A model generated the notes under the pieces. The model worked only from the letters and a program-made list of their open reading frames with translations, did not search any database and had not been told where the DNA came from. 64,000 nt of DNA from JAMDEO01 sp963775295. Its GTDB lineage: Bacteria; Actinomycetota; Thermoleophilia; RBG-16-64-13. Numbering within the stretch: the stretch's first letter is position 1; every line of letters starts with the position of its first letter. The stretch spans positions 2,666,001-2,730,000 of the forward strand of contig CAVZIK010000006.1 in the NCBI GenBank assembly GCA_963775295.1. Direction: 5' to 3'. Positions 25,284-35,767 of this stretch are shown here, piece after piece. Position numbers and translations under genes: made by a program.

Positions 25284-25393
25284 GCGCGTCCCTTGAGTAG
25301 TCGAGCGGCTGCCGCGACGGGCACACAATAGGTTATGGAGTCAAAAGCAGCTATGGGTTCTCCTCAGCGACAGGAAAGGCAGGGCTCCCGCGC

Positions 25394-25963
25394 TCAGTCC
25401 TCGATGACGACCTCATCGAGGCCGTCCGTCTCCACCAGGCGGACGACCACCTGCTCGTTGCGGCTGGTGGGAACGTTCTTGCCCACGAAATCCGGGCGGA
25501 TGGGAAGGTCGCGATGGCCCCTGTCCACCAGAACGGCGAGGCGCACCGAAAGCGGACGACCGTAGTCGAAAAGAGCGTCAATAGCGGCCCGGATGGTCCT
25601 GCCGGTGTAGAGGACGTCGTCTACCAATACGATCGTCTTGCCGTTGACGTCGAACGACAGCTCGGTCGAATGGACGATGGGTTGCAGATACTGAGGCCCC
25701 GTACGGGTTTCCAGATCGTCCCGGTAGAAGGTGATGTCTATGGCCCCGGTGGCCGGGTCGACGTCGTAAAAGGAGCGAAACAGCCCTGCGAGGCGCGCCG
25801 CGATCTCCACCCCTCGGCGCTGGATCCCAACCAGAGCCAGTTCGCGAAGGTCGGGCGCCTGCTCGGCGATCTCGTGGGTCATGCGGGCAAGGGTCCGGCT
25901 CATCTGGTCGCCGTCCAAGAGGACCTTGGTCTTACGACCCCGGTCCGCGCTTTCTTCCGCCAC
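25394..25963 (-). CDS. pyrR: PyrR, pyrimidine operon RNA-binding regulator / uracil phosphoribosyltransferase
   Basis: The protein has the type I phosphoribosyltransferase fold with the PRPP loop IVLVDDVLYTGRTIRAA and the TRIAHE-like segment RTLARMTHEIAEQ. PyrR binds a conserved loop in pyr leader RNA when UMP is bound, and matching elements precede pyrB and pyrC in this window. The start is uncertain: GTG 25963 gives 189 residues, close to the family length; GTG 25972 and TTG 26011 are also in frame and none has a strong ribosome binding site. It is the last gene after the pentose phosphate operon and lacks a visible PyrR element of its own. Confidence 0.92.
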   Translation of the reverse strand: MAEESADRGRKTKVLLDGDQMSRTLARMTHEIAEQAPDLRELALVGIQRRGVEIAARLAGLFRSFYDVDPATGAIDITFYRDDLETRTGPQYLQPIVHSTELSFDVNGKTIVLVDDVLYTGRTIRAAIDALFDYGRPLSVRLAVLVDRGHRDLPIRPDFVGKNVPTSRNEQVVVRLVETDGLDEVVIED

Positions 25964-26034
25964 GATCCTCACCAGCCTTTCATGGACTCGGGACGCCGGT
26001 GACAAGAGCAACGCCGGCCATGTCAGACGGTACC

Positions 26035-26823
26035 CTACCGATGCGCCGCGTCGTCGTCAAGGTGCGGCCCGCGCGCCGGTAGAAGGGAAGCCGCCGCCCT
26101 ATCCAGCACCCAGGAGACCGACGGCCGTTCCCAACCCGCTTTCTTGTCGATTGTCACCATGTCCAGAAGCAGCCGCGCGGGTGGGGGTTGATCGCCTGCA
26201 TTCTCACCTTCGGAGAGGACCTGCCGCACCGCTTCCGCCTTGGCTTCCCCCGCCACCAGAACGAGGAGGCTGCGTGCCGCCGCCAGGACAGGGAGCGTGA
26301 GGGTTAGCCGGCGGGTGCCGTCGTAAACCTCGGTGGGTAATACCCAGTGTTCCCGATCGGTCCGGCCCGGCGACCCGGGGAAGACCGAGGCGACGTGCCC
26401 GTCCCCGCCAAGACCCAGAAGGACCAGATCGAACCGCGGGAGATCCCTCGCTGGGAAGATCTGCCTGAGTTCGTCCTCGTAACGAGCGGCGCCCTCCTCA
26501 GGAGGCCACTCACCCGGCATGCGGTGGATCCCGGCCAAGGATCGGCCCAGAAGGCCGGTGCGAGCCACCATGCCGTAGTTGCTCCTCATGTCCTTGGGCG
26601 GGACACAGCGCTCGTCGCCCCAGAAGAGGGTGACCCTCTCCCATGGGACCTTCTCTCCCGCCTCCGTCGCCAGAAGTTCGTAAAGTCTTCGGGGTGTGGT
26701 TCCCCCACTGAGGGCGACCGACAAATCCGCGTCAGTCTGCCGGGCGCGACCGCACAGCACGGCTGCGACAAGTCGAGCACCCGCCGCGGCAACCGTCTCA
26801 GCGTCGGATACGACGTGGATCAT
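26035..26823 (-). CDS. pgl: 6-phosphogluconolactonase
   Basis: A 262-residue DevB/NagB-fold enzyme that hydrolyses 6-phosphogluconolactone. Landmarks are LSGGTTPRRLYELLA, the FWGDERCVPP motif and LGLGGDGHVASVFPG. The ATG at 26823 overlaps the opcA stop (ATGA), so it is co-translated with opcA. The C-terminal ~20 residues (ASLLPARGPHLDDDAAHR) extend past the usual end. It provides the second step of the oxidative pentose phosphate pathway. Confidence 0.93.
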   Translation of the reverse strand: MIHVVSDAETVAAAGARLVAAVLCGRARQTDADLSVALSGGTTPRRLYELLATEAGEKVPWERVTLFWGDERCVPPKDMRSNYGMVARTGLLGRSLAGIHRMPGEWPPEEGAARYEDELRQIFPARDLPRFDLVLLGLGGDGHVASVFPGSPGRTDREHWVLPTEVYDGTRRLTLTLPVLAAARSLLVLVAGEAKAEAVRQVLSEGENAGDQPPPARLLLDMVTIDKKAGWERPSVSWVLDRAAASLLPARGPHLDDDAAHR

Positions 26824-28019
26824 GCCGGAAAACCCGGTGCCAGCGAAAGTTGCAGAGCCGTGTTCAGGATCTCCTTTAGGCCCCATTCCTGCCCCAGCGT
26901 GTCGATCACCAGTGATAGCAGCCGATCATCGTCCTGCTCGGGGATCCCCGATGATTTCAAGATAGCTTCGTCAAAGACCTCGCCGGTTCCGCAGCGGCAG
27001 ACCAAGGCGTGAGGCAGCCGGCTGATGGCGATGGCCCGCCCTGCGCACTCGCCCTCTCCCCCTGCGCCTCCATCCAGTTCCGCGGCCAAGTGGACCCTCA
27101 CCTCGACGAGGCCGTCGGCGCGCCCCGCCGCCTCCGGTTCTTCGCGGACGTTCACATCGAGTGGCTTAAGCCCGGGATGGGTCATCCTGAGCGAGCCTGC
27201 AGGCCGATCGCCCACCCACTCAGCGCCTCCGACGGTCATGCCCAATCGGAACCCGAACCAAGCCGCGAACAGCAGCGCCTCCATTGGGGCGGCCTGGTGC
27301 CTCACCTCGACCCGCTCGATCTCGGGAATCAGCAGGCGCCGTTCCGGTCGATCGAAGAGTTCAGCCGTCAATTGTCTCCAAGGGGTGATCCGCAGCCACT
27401 CCAGATCATGCAGAAAAAGGTCGGGCTGCTCGGCGACGAGGTCCGCCAGCACTCTGAGTGAAGTTCTAGGGTCGAGGGCAAGAGCGAGATCGGTCACCAA
27501 CAGATCGGAAACGTCCGCCAGCCAAGGCAGACTCTCCGCGGCGTCACTAAGCTCGCCCGTAAACCAGCCGACGACGGGCACGTCGGGGACGAGCAACTGC
27601 AGGATTGCAGCCCGCAACTGCTCCTCCTCCCCCTGCGCCCCCTGGATGACGACCTCCTCCGAGCACACCCGGCGCTTGGAGAATTCATCGATGAGACAGC
27701 CGGTGGCAATGGACGCCGACGAACCCGTACCGCCGGGCGCAACCACGATGACCCGCCCGGGGTGCTCCCTAGCCGTTAGCGCGGCCGTTACTCTTGCCTG
27801 CTCGCAGTCCCGATCGCCGGTAACCGCGACTAGGTTGACTTCGCGCAGGCGAAGCATCCCCTCGCCGTCGGCTTCGCGAGAATCTTCGTCGATGGCCGCC
27901 CAGGCTCGACGCAATTCTCCGTCCGCCTCGCCCAGCGGCACGATACGGCCGCGCCCGAGTCGCCAGTGGCGCTCCTCGCGCGGTTGACCGGGCTCAACGC
28001 TCTCGTGCTGCCGGCTCAC
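26820..28019 (-). CDS. opcA: glucose-6-phosphate dehydrogenase assembly protein OpcA
   Basis: This 399-residue protein matches OpcA, an allosteric activator or assembly factor of glucose-6-phosphate dehydrogenase known mainly from actinobacteria and cyanobacteria. Recognisable parts are [18 protein letters not shown], the WFTGEL segment after [18 protein letters not shown] and the C-terminal AWFGFRLGM. The GTG at 28019 has GGAGG 5 bases upstream and overlaps the zwf stop as GTGA. Its position between zwf and pgl supports the role. Confidence 0.88.
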   Translation of the reverse strand: MSRQHESVEPGQPREERHWRLGRGRIVPLGEADGELRRAWAAIDEDSREADGEGMLRLREVNLVAVTGDRDCEQARVTAALTAREHPGRVIVVAPGGTGSSASIATGCLIDEFSKRRVCSEEVVIQGAQGEEEQLRAAILQLLVPDVPVVGWFTGELSDAAESLPWLADVSDLLVTDLALALDPRTSLRVLADLVAEQPDLFLHDLEWLRITPWRQLTAELFDRPERRLLIPEIERVEVRHQAAPMEALLFAAWFGFRLGMTVGGAEWVGDRPAGSLRMTHPGLKPLDVNVREEPEAAGRADGLVEVRVHLAAELDGGAGGEGECAGRAIAISRLPHALVCRCGTGEVFDEAILKSSGIPEQDDDRLLSLVIDTLGQEWGLKEILNTALQLSLAPGFPA

Positions 28020-29575
28020 AGCCGCCTCCATCTGCGCCCGTCCGCCGCCATTAGCTCAACCGACTCCTCCGGACCCCAGCTCCCGGAGGCATAGAGGGGC
28101 AGGGGCGCCCCGTTGTCGCCGGCCCAGTACTTCAAGAGAGGATCGACGAACCGCCAAGCCGCGTCGACACTGTCCTCTCGACTGAAAAGCGTGGCATCCC
28201 CCAGAAGACTGTCCAGAAGGAGCCGCTCGTATGCTTCGGGTGACCGGCGGCCGAAGGAGGAACCGTAACGGAAATCCATATGTACCGGACGGATATCGAG
28301 TCTCGGCCCGGGCAACTTAGAACCGATCTTGAGGCTGATACCCTCATCGGGTTGGATGTTCATGGCAAGTACGTTGGCCTCGGGCTCGCGCGAGGGATGA
28401 CCTCCCAGCAGCAGGATGGGCGGACGCTTGAACTGGATGGCTATCTCGGTGGCCCTTTTTGCCAGACGCTTCCCCGCCCTTAGGTAGAAAGGCACTCCCG
28501 CCCAGCGCCAGTTGTCGATAAAGGTCTTCAGGGCGACGAATGTCTCGATATTGGAGTCGGGAGCCACCCCTGCCTCCTCCCGATAGCCAGATACCCTCTC
28601 GCCCCCAACGAAGCCGGCGGCGTACTGCGCCCGCACCGTGTCCAAACCAGCTCGACCCGGGTTCAGGGGCTTGAGAGCGTTGAGGACCTTTGCCCGCTCG
28701 TCCCGAACGGCATCGGCAGCGAACGAAGTCGGCGGTTCCATAGCTACGAGCGCGAGTAGCTGAAGGACGTGGTTCTGGACCATGTCGCGGGTCTGACCGG
28801 TTTCTTCGAAGTATGCGCCGCGCGTGCCCACACCCTGGTCCTCGGCCACGGTGATCTGTACGTGATCCACCCACTGCCGGTTCCACACCGGCTCGAAGAT
28901 GCCGTTGGCGAGACGGAACACCAGGATGTTCTGAACCGTCTCCTTGCCCAGGTAGTGGTCGATGCGAAAGATCTGGTCTTCCCGGAACCAGCGCCGAAGT
29001 TGCCCGCTCAATTCGACGGCTGAGTCGTGATCGTGTCCGAAAGGCTTCTCAACTATGATCCGGGACCAGCCCGGAGACGGTCCTCTCGCCCACTCCGCCT
29101 TGTCGCCGGCTAGATCAGCCTCGCCGAGGCCTTTGATTATTAGAGGGTACGCGCTGGGAGGAGCGGCGAGATAGAAGAGACGATTGCCCGTCTTCGCGCG
29201 TTCGGTGTCGATCGCCTTCAGCCGGCCCGCCAAGGCGGAGTAGGCCCCCGACTCGTCGAACTCCCCGGACGCAAAGAACAACATTTGGGCGAAACTGGCC
29301 CACATCTCGGGCTCGGGCTCCTCGCCGAGGCTTTCGGTGAGGGCGCCGCGGAAGTAGTCGCGGAAGGTGGCGTCGTCCCACGGGCGACGAGCAAAGCCGA
29401 CAAGCGAGAACCCTTGAGGCAGCACGCCCTCCTGGTGCATGACGTACAGCGACGGGAGGAGCTTGCGTCGGGTGAGGTCGCCGGTGGCCCCGAAGATAAC
29501 CATTGTCGAGGGCTCGGGGATCCGTACGACTGGGAGACCGGTCGCGAACGGGTTTGGGGGAAACGTATCAGCCAT
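28016..29575 (-). CDS. zwf: glucose-6-phosphate dehydrogenase
   Basis: A 519-residue enzyme oxidising glucose 6-phosphate to the lactone with NADP. The dinucleotide-binding [16 protein letters not shown] is near the N-terminus and the substrate-binding RIDHYLGKE motif is in the centre, with EKPFGHD upstream. The ATG at 29575 is eight bases inside the end of tal. It is in a tkt-tal-zwf-opcA-pgl operon, as in mycobacteria and corynebacteria. A gene for 6-phosphogluconate dehydrogenase is not in the window. Confidence 0.95.
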   Translation of the reverse strand: MADTFPPNPFATGLPVVRIPEPSTMVIFGATGDLTRRKLLPSLYVMHQEGVLPQGFSLVGFARRPWDDATFRDYFRGALTESLGEEPEPEMWASFAQMLFFASGEFDESGAYSALAGRLKAIDTERAKTGNRLFYLAAPPSAYPLIIKGLGEADLAGDKAEWARGPSPGWSRIIVEKPFGHDHDSAVELSGQLRRWFREDQIFRIDHYLGKETVQNILVFRLANGIFEPVWNRQWVDHVQITVAEDQGVGTRGAYFEETGQTRDMVQNHVLQLLALVAMEPPTSFAADAVRDERAKVLNALKPLNPGRAGLDTVRAQYAAGFVGGERVSGYREEAGVAPDSNIETFVALKTFIDNWRWAGVPFYLRAGKRLAKRATEIAIQFKRPPILLLGGHPSREPEANVLAMNIQPDEGISLKIGSKLPGPRLDIRPVHMDFRYGSSFGRRSPEAYERLLLDSLLGDATLFSREDSVDAAWRFVDPLLKYWAGDNGAPLPLYASGSWGPEESVELMAADGRRWRRL

Positions 29576-30737
29576 TGGCCGCCGACCCGAGCCGGGAGGT
29601 ACGTTTCTCCTCGAGCGCTGCGAGCAAGGCCTCAAACGAGCCGAAGAACGCCTTAACCCCTTCGGTTTCCAACTGCGCGGTCACCTCGGCCATACTGACA
29701 CCGATTGTCCCGAGGGTGGCCAGCTGGCCCAGTGCCTCGTCGACTCCCGCCGTGATCGTCTCCGCGGGCCGGCCGTGATCGCGATAAGCGTCCATTGTCG
29801 AGAGCGGCATGGTGTTCACAGTATCGGCGCCGATGAGTTCCTGCACGTACAGAATGTCGCTGTAACGCTTGTCTTTGGTGCTGGTACTCGCCCAAAGCGG
29901 TCGCTGCAGATTTGCGCCTTTCGCGCGCAGGGCTTCCCACCTGGGACCGGCGAATTTATCCCTGAACAGTCGATACGCGGCTTTCGCGCTGGCGACCGCG
30001 GCCCTGCCGCGCAGGGCTTCAAACTGAGCGGAGCCTTTGCCCGACCCCAGGGCCTGGGCAGCCAAGAAATCGAGACGTTTGTCCACGTTCGTGTCGATGC
30101 GGCTGACGAAAAAGCTGGCGACTCCGTGGACCTCACTGAGCGCGGGGACCGACTCTCCCGAATCGCGCCTGGATAGCAGGGCTTCCAGACCTGAGAGGTA
30201 AGCTTCGATGACCTGGCCGTATCGCTGGAGCGAGAAGATCAGGGTAACGTTGATCGAGTAACCCAGACTGACCAGATCCCTGATGGCCGCAACCCCTTCC
30301 AAGGTGCCGGGAACCTTGACGAGGACATTGGGTTCTTCAATCAGCCCTCTGACCCTTTTCACCTCGGCCACTGTGCCCTGAGTGTCGTAGGCGAGAGAGG
30401 GCGCCACCTCGATGCTAACCCAACCGTCGAGCGACGCCGTGACCTCGTAGACCGGTCGAAGCTGCTTCGCCGCCAATACGATATCGGCCAACATCAAGGA
30501 TTCCAGCATCTCGGAAGCCGACGCACCGGCGGAGACCAGCCGGTCGATCTCCTCATCGTATGCGGAACCACCCGTGATGGCCTTGTAGAAGATGGTTGGG
30601 TTGGAAGTAAGCCCCCGAATCCCATCCCGCTGGATGAGGGCCTCCAATCCGCCTGTGTTGAGCAGTTCCCTGCCTATGTCATCGCACCAGACGCTCTGCC
30701 CGAAGTCTATGAGCCTCGCCAGCGGATTGTCTTGCAC
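29568..30737 (-). CDS. tal: transaldolase
   Basis: A protein of about 389 residues in the TalB-like actinobacterial class (longer than the ~320-residue E. coli form). NPTIFYKAI and the Schiff-base Lys in NVLVKVPGT are clear, as is [13 protein letters not shown]. The GTG at 30737 has GGAGG 5 bases upstream; a GTG at 30773 that overlaps the tkt stop as GTGA and an ATG at 30749 are alternatives. It interconverts sedoheptulose 7-phosphate and glyceraldehyde 3-phosphate in the non-oxidative branch. Confidence 0.93.
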   Translation of the reverse strand: MQDNPLARLIDFGQSVWCDDIGRELLNTGGLEALIQRDGIRGLTSNPTIFYKAITGGSAYDEEIDRLVSAGASASEMLESLMLADIVLAAKQLRPVYEVTASLDGWVSIEVAPSLAYDTQGTVAEVKRVRGLIEEPNVLVKVPGTLEGVAAIRDLVSLGYSINVTLIFSLQRYGQVIEAYLSGLEALLSRRDSGESVPALSEVHGVASFFVSRIDTNVDKRLDFLAAQALGSGKGSAQFEALRGRAAVASAKAAYRLFRDKFAGPRWEALRAKGANLQRPLWASTSTKDKRYSDILYVQELIGADTVNTMPLSTMDAYRDHGRPAETITAGVDEALGQLATLGTIGVSMAEVTAQLETEGVKAFFGSFEALLAALEEKRTSRLGSAANG

Positions 30738-30769
30738 TTCTGCCTCCATTCCGCCCGGAGACCGCTCGA

Positions 30770-32809
30770 TCACCCAGGCCGGACTAGTCCTAATGCGCGC
30801 TTCTTGACATTCTCTGCGGTTATGCCAAATTCCCGATAAAGCACTCCTGCCGGCGCCGAAGCCCCAAAGTGATCGATGGCGACGATGACGCCTTCATCTC
30901 CTATATACCGCTCCCAGCCGAAAGACGAACCCGCCTCGACGGCCACACGAGCCTTTATCCTCGGAGGAAGCACGCTATCCCGATATTCCTGGTCTTGGGC
31001 ATCGAACAGTTCCCAGCAGGGAAGAGCCACGACTCGAGCCGTCACTCCCTCCGCCCCCAGCAGTGCGTCTGCTTCCAGTGCGATCTCGACCTCGGACCCC
31101 GTCCCAATGAGGATCACGTCGGGCTCGACCCGGATCGCCGGGTCGGATACTACGTAGCCACCGCGGAGGAGACCCTCGGCGGCCCCGAGTACCGTCCGAT
31201 CGAGCACGGGAAGGTTCTGTCGTGTGAGCACCAGGGCGGTGGGTCCGTCTTTCCGTTCCAGCGCCACACGCCAGGCCAGAACGGTCTCATTGGCGTCAGT
31301 GGGCCGGATCACGGTGAGATTGGGCATCGCCCGGAGTGAAGCCAGTTGTTCGATGGGCTGATGTGTGGGGCCGTCCTCCCCCAGACCGATACTGTCGTGG
31401 GTGAAGACATACGTGACGGGGATGCGCGAGAGCGCCGCCAAGCGGATGGCGGGCCTCATGTAGTCGGAGAAGATGAAGAAGGTCCCTCCGTAGGGGACGA
31501 CTCCGCCGTGGACCGCGAGGCCGTTGAGGATGCCCCCCATGGCGTGCTCGCGAACCCCGTAGCGGAGGTTGCGGCCGCCAGGGTTGTCGGCCTGAAAGTC
31601 GCCCATCCCGGAGAGATAGGTGTTATTTGAGGGAGCCAGGTCCGCCGAACCGCCCAGCAGGGTCGGCAGCGCCGGAGCCACGGCATTGAGGACCTTGCCC
31701 GAAGCCGACCGAGTGGCGATCTTCTCACCGGCGGCGAACACTGGAAGCTTCTGTTCCCAACCATCCGGTAGCTTGCCGGCCATGGCACTCTTCCACAGAG
31801 CGGCCTGCTCCGGGTAGGCCTTCTCATAGCTGTCCAGGAGCGCGATCCACCCCGCCCGCCTGGTCTTTCCCTTCTCGGCCACAGCATCATAGTGGTCGTG
31901 CACCCTCCGCGGGACGGCAAAGGACAGGTCGCCCGGCCAGCCGAGCGCTTCCTTGGTGAGTTTGACTTCTTCGGCACCCAGCGGCGAGCCGTGGCACTCC
32001 GCGCTTCCTGCTTTTCCCGGACTCCCATAACCGATGGTGGTTCGGACCTTGATGAGAGAGGGGCGCGCCGCCTGCGCGCGCGCCTCGGAAATGGCGAAGT
32101 CGATGGCGGTGTGGTCGTTGCCATTCTCGACCGTAAGCACCTGCCAGTTGTAAGCCTCGAACCTCTTGCCCACGTCTTCCGTAAAGGCAATGTCCGTACA
32201 ACCCTCTATGGAAATCTGATTGTCATCGTACAAGTAAATCAGCTTGCCCAAACCCAGATGTCCCGCGAGCGAGGCAGCTTCCGCGCTGATACCCTCCATG
32301 AGATCGCCATCCCCCACGATCCCATATGTAAAGTGGTCGACCAGAGTGTGACCGGGTCGGTTGAACGTCGCCCCCAAAAACGCTTCGGCGATAGCCATAC
32401 CCACGCCATTGGAGAACCCCGCCCCCAGCGGCCCGGTGGTCGTCTCCACGCCGGGCGTGTGACGATACTCGGGGTGTCCCGGCGTGCGGCTCCCCCACTG
32501 TCGGAAGTCCTCCAACTCCTCAATGCGCAGACCGTAGCCCGACAGGTGGAGCAGCGCGTAAAGCAGCATCGAACCATGGCCGGCGCTGAGGATGAAACGG
32601 TCCCGATCCGGCCAGGCCGGATCGGCGGAGTCGAACTTGAGATGCCGTGTCCACAGGACGTGCGCCATCGGCGCCGCCCCCAGAGGCATACCCGGGTGTC
32701 CAGAGCTCGCTTTCTGGACGCCATCGATGGCGAGCGCTCGGATGGCTGCGATCGAAAGCTCGTCAATGTCCTTGTCTTGGTACAGGCTGTCGGGAAACGT
32801 GTCTGCCAC
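30770..32809 (-). CDS. tkt: transketolase
   Basis: A 679-residue TPP enzyme with the complete transketolase architecture: [16 protein letters not shown] and [14 protein letters not shown] at the N-terminus, the TPP motif GDGDLMEG to NQIS, the pyrimidine domain with [15 protein letters not shown], and the C-terminal domain. The GTG at 32809 has AAGGAGG 8 bases upstream. It heads the pentose phosphate operon, and the HAD phosphatase gene just upstream may belong to the same transcript. Confidence 0.96.
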   Translation of the reverse strand: MADTFPDSLYQDKDIDELSIAAIRALAIDGVQKASSGHPGMPLGAAPMAHVLWTRHLKFDSADPAWPDRDRFILSAGHGSMLLYALLHLSGYGLRIEELEDFRQWGSRTPGHPEYRHTPGVETTTGPLGAGFSNGVGMAIAEAFLGATFNRPGHTLVDHFTYGIVGDGDLMEGISAEAASLAGHLGLGKLIYLYDDNQISIEGCTDIAFTEDVGKRFEAYNWQVLTVENGNDHTAIDFAISEARAQAARPSLIKVRTTIGYGSPGKAGSAECHGSPLGAEEVKLTKEALGWPGDLSFAVPRRVHDHYDAVAEKGKTRRAGWIALLDSYEKAYPEQAALWKSAMAGKLPDGWEQKLPVFAAGEKIATRSASGKVLNAVAPALPTLLGGSADLAPSNNTYLSGMGDFQADNPGGRNLRYGVREHAMGGILNGLAVHGGVVPYGGTFFIFSDYMRPAIRLAALSRIPVTYVFTHDSIGLGEDGPTHQPIEQLASLRAMPNLTVIRPTDANETVLAWRVALERKDGPTALVLTRQNLPVLDRTVLGAAEGLLRGGYVVSDPAIRVEPDVILIGTGSEVEIALEADALLGAEGVTARVVALPCWELFDAQDQEYRDSVLPPRIKARVAVEAGSSFGWERYIGDEGVIVAIDHFGASAPAGVLYREFGITAENVKKRALGLVRPG

Positions 32810-32843
32810 TTCGAGGTCCTCCTTGATACGTGGTGGTGAGATA

Positions 32844-33536
32844 TCAGGGGAGCACGGTCCAGCCCGAAGCCTTGGCGGCTTGGAGCAGGCCCGGCTTGGG
32901 ATGAACGGCCACGGGATGCCCCACAGAGCGCAACAAGGGCAGATCGGTGATGTGATCGGCGTATGCCCAGCAAGCAGCCGGTTCCACGCCCCACTGAGTC
33001 ATCAGGTTTGCGGCAATCTCCGCCTTCAAGGCGCCGTACGGCGTCAACCCGGAGAGCCTGCCGCTATAACGCCCGCCGGCGATCTCACAAGGGGCGCCCA
33101 CATAGTCGGCCACAGCCAGCTTGTCGCAGAGCGCTTTCACAACCGGATCGAGCGCGGCCGAAAGAACCACTACCCTGTCGCCCTTGGCCTGGTGCTCCCG
33201 CAAGGCGGCCGACGCCGCCGGGTGGAGCCTGGGCATCATGATCTCCTCCGCGAACATCGCCATCAAAGCCGGCATCCTTGCCACTTCGAGCCCACGCAGC
33301 ACGAGCGCGCCCTTGGCGCGGGACTCCTGGGTCACCCGGACCAATCCGACCTTGTAGGCCAGAAACCACAGGCCTGTGCCCACAACGAAAGCCAGACTTA
33401 TGATTCTGCGGCTGCGGAGAAACCTGACCAGCAGCACCTGGGTCTGCCCGATCACCAGAGTGCCGTCCAGATCGAAGAACGCCACGGCGGGAAAGCGCGC
33501 TCCGGCGGATGTCCGTATCTCTGTTTGCTCAGCCAA
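32844..33536 (-). CDS. HAD-IB family phosphatase (SerB-like)
   Basis: A 230-residue haloacid-dehalogenase-fold hydrolase of subfamily IB. Motif I is FFDLDGTL, motif II VVVLSAA, the conserved Lys lies in the ALKAEI region, and motif III is [12 protein letters not shown], where the usual second acidic pair appears as DHITD. A hydrophobic segment near residue 55 ([19 protein letters not shown]) resembles the membrane-associated cap of lipid-phosphate HAD enzymes. It precedes tkt by 34 bases. Phosphoserine, sugar phosphate or lysophospholipid are all possible substrates. Confidence 0.75.
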   Translation of the reverse strand: MAEQTEIRTSAGARFPAVAFFDLDGTLVIGQTQVLLVRFLRSRRIISLAFVVGTGLWFLAYKVGLVRVTQESRAKGALVLRGLEVARMPALMAMFAEEIMMPRLHPAASAALREHQAKGDRVVVLSAALDPVVKALCDKLAVADYVGAPCEIAGGRYSGRLSGLTPYGALKAEIAANLMTQWGVEPAACWAYADHITDLPLLRSVGHPVAVHPKPGLLQAAKASGWTVLP

Positions 33537-33717
33537 AGTTTCTGAAGTCTAACACGTAGCCCGGATGCCTCGAGACGTCGGGACGGCCGTGCTCATCCCA
33601 GTTCAACCGCGCTTGTGACGATGTTTCGTGGAGACGCACGGGGCCCTAAAACGCGGGAGGCCGGATGCCCAAGACAGAAACGGGCGAAGAGAACCGGCCC
33701 CGGCGGTCGCGCCCGGC

Positions 33718-34797
33718 CTAGCCGGTCAGACGACTGGTCTGGATCTCTTGGTCCGGCTCCAGAGCCCGCTCCTGCCGTTGGACTCGCACGAGAGCGTCGA
33801 CTACGTCGGGGTCGAACTGCCAACCGCGCTCACGCTCGATCTCGCCCACGGCTTCGGGAACGGTCCAGGCTTCTTTGTACGGACGCACGTGCGTGAGTGC
33901 ATCGAAAGTATCCGCGACGGCGACGATGCGCGCGAGCAACGGTATCTCTTCGCGGCAGAGGCCGCGGGGATATCCCTGGCCGTCCCATCTCTCGTGATGG
34001 CAGAGAGCGATCTGTTCGGCGGTCTGCATGATCTCCGATTTGCCTCCACTGAGGAGCTCGGCTCCCAGTAGAACGTGCTCGCGCATCATCTCCCGTTCCT
34101 CGGGCTCGAAACTGCCATTCTTGAGAAGCACCTGATCCGCTATCGCTATCTTCCCGACATCGTGCAGCGGCGCCGCGCGCAGAATGAGCTCCACTTCTTC
34201 CTGAGGCAGATGCAGTTCTTGGGCGATGAGGGCACTCAACCGACCGACCCTGCTGGTGTGCTGTCCGGTGACGTCATCTCGGATCTCAGCGACCCGTCCC
34301 AAACGTTCGAGCGTCTCCAGGTGGGCCTGCCGCAACTCTAGAGTCTTGCGCTGCACGAGTCCTTGGAGGGCGCTGCGGGTCTCGTTCAGGCGCAGGCTCA
34401 GGAACCGGGTGTCCAGAAGCGAGTAGACGTGCACGAGAAATTCCTGCACGTTGATGGGCTTGGCCAGAAAGTCCTTGGCACCGGCCCGCATCGCGCGCAT
34501 CTTTGACTCGAGGTCGTCCATCCCGCTCACCACGAGAACCGGAAGAAAAGTATCCTGGGGCAGGCGCCTACTGAGGTCCTGCAGGACCTCGAATCCATCC
34601 ATACCCGGCATGCAAAGATCCAGCACCATGAGGTCCGGGGTTACACGATCGAGGTAGGCCGGCACTTCCGCAGGGTCGGTGAAACCCTGCACTGTTGGAT
34701 ATCCGGCTTCGTTCAGCGCCCGGCTCAACAACCGGACGATGCTCAGCTCGTCGTCTATGACAAGAATGGAAGCCTCTGGAAAACTCGGACGTCCCAA
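33718..34797 (-). CDS. response regulator with HD-GYP domain (c-di-GMP phosphodiesterase)
   Basis: A 359-residue protein. Residues 1-125 form a receiver domain with acidic residues in LVIDDE, phospho-acceptor Asp60 in LMVLDLCMPGMDG and the conserved Lys in FLAKPI. After a coiled-coil linker, an HD-GYP domain carries LHDVGKIA, HH in ALCHHERWDGQGYPRGL and ARIVAVADTFDAL, all intact, so it should hydrolyse c-di-GMP. It is the third gene of a kinase / diguanylate cyclase / phosphodiesterase unit; 58 bases separate it from the GGDEF gene. Phosphorylation probably sets its activity. Confidence 0.93.
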   Translation of the reverse strand: MGRPSFPEASILVIDDELSIVRLLSRALNEAGYPTVQGFTDPAEVPAYLDRVTPDLMVLDLCMPGMDGFEVLQDLSRRLPQDTFLPVLVVSGMDDLESKMRAMRAGAKDFLAKPINVQEFLVHVYSLLDTRFLSLRLNETRSALQGLVQRKTLELRQAHLETLERLGRVAEIRDDVTGQHTSRVGRLSALIAQELHLPQEEVELILRAAPLHDVGKIAIADQVLLKNGSFEPEEREMMREHVLLGAELLSGGKSEIMQTAEQIALCHHERWDGQGYPRGLCREEIPLLARIVAVADTFDALTHVRPYKEAWTVPEAVGEIERERGWQFDPDVVDALVRVQRQERALEPDQEIQTSRLTG

Positions 34798-34855
34798 CAG
34801 TTACACCTCGGATTTGGTCGCTTACAGCCCCTATCGGCGGCGGCGGCCATTAGCT

Positions 34856-35767
34856 TTAATCCCCAATACCGCCCATTTCCACGCGATTTCTGCCGGACCC
34901 CTTTGCGCGATACAAAGCCTTATCCGCTCGGACGAGAATTTCATCCACGAACTCGTCCGGCGCCACACCGGTTCCCCCGAGGCTCAGGGTGACGTGAACC
35001 TCCCGGTCCTCGTACCAGACCGGACTGCTCTCGATATTCTTGCGGACGCGCTCCAGGATCGCTCGGGCTTCGCCTTCCGCGGCGCCGGGCATGAGGACCA
35101 GGAATTCCTCCCCGCCGAATCGCCCCAGCACGTCGCCGGGACGGACGCCTTGTTGCACCCTCCGCGCCACTTCACACAACACAGCGTCACCCGCGATGTG
35201 ACCGTATTTGTCATTGACCCGTTTAAAGTGATCGATGTCGAGGATCGCCACGCTCAGGGGACGTTCGTCTTCGCTGAGGGCCGACATTTCGTCGCGCAGT
35301 CTGCGTAGGATCGCGCGCCGGTTCATCATCTTCGTGAGCGCGTCGGTGCGGGCCTGATGCTCCAGCGCGCGCTGAGTCTCCAGAAGTTCGTCATGCAGCT
35401 CGACGAAACGCCTCCCCACCTGCACTCGGGCGCGCAGTTCATCCGGGTCGAAGGGCTTTCCCACGTAATCATTGGCTCCCGCTTCCAGCCCCGCGACGAC
35501 ATCGTGCTTGCTGCTCCGGGCGGTGAGCAAGATCACGTAAACCTGCCGGTCGCTCTTCCGGGCGCGCAACCTTCGACAGACGTCGACGCCATCCATTCCC
35601 GGCATCTCCCAATCGAGAATGAGAAGCAACGGCCCATCGTCGCTGCCGACGATCTGCCAGGCCTCGTGACCGTCACACGCTGCCGTGACCTCATAGCCCC
35701 ACTTCTCCAGGCTCTTTTGCAGGAGAAGGCGCGAGGTAGAGTTGTCCTCCGCGATAAGGACCCTCAT
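34856..35767 (-). CDS. response regulator with GGDEF domain (diguanylate cyclase)
   Basis: A 303-residue PleD-like protein with one receiver domain (Asp52 in [12 protein letters not shown]) and a GGDEF domain. The active-site signature is GGEEF in [11 protein letters not shown], and an RxxD inhibitory I-site (RPGD) stands five residues before it, so it should make c-di-GMP and be subject to product inhibition. Its ATG overlaps the stop of the hybrid kinase gene by four bases. It opposes the downstream HD-GYP protein, and both probably receive phosphate from the same kinase. Confidence 0.94.
   Translation of the reverse strand: MRVLIAEDNSTSRLLLQKSLEKWGYEVTAACDGHEAWQIVGSDDGPLLLILDWEMPGMDGVDVCRRLRARKSDRQVYVILLTARSSKHDVVAGLEAGANDYVGKPFDPDELRARVQVGRRFVELHDELLETQRALEHQARTDALTKMMNRRAILRRLRDEMSALSEDERPLSVAILDIDHFKRVNDKYGHIAGDAVLCEVARRVQQGVRPGDVLGRFGGEEFLVLMPGAAEGEARAILERVRKNIESSPVWYEDREVHVTLSLGGTGVAPDEFVDEILVRADKALYRAKGSGRNRVEMGGIGD

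Noticed and set aside
25284..25393. Cobalamin riboswitch before the corrinoid protein gene
   Set aside because: The 110-base leader shows no B12-box (GCCACTG) and no suitable hairpins.
33660..33717. GC-rich partial palindromes after the HD-GYP gene as a terminator
   Set aside because: The stems are short and imperfect and no T tract follows on the minus strand.
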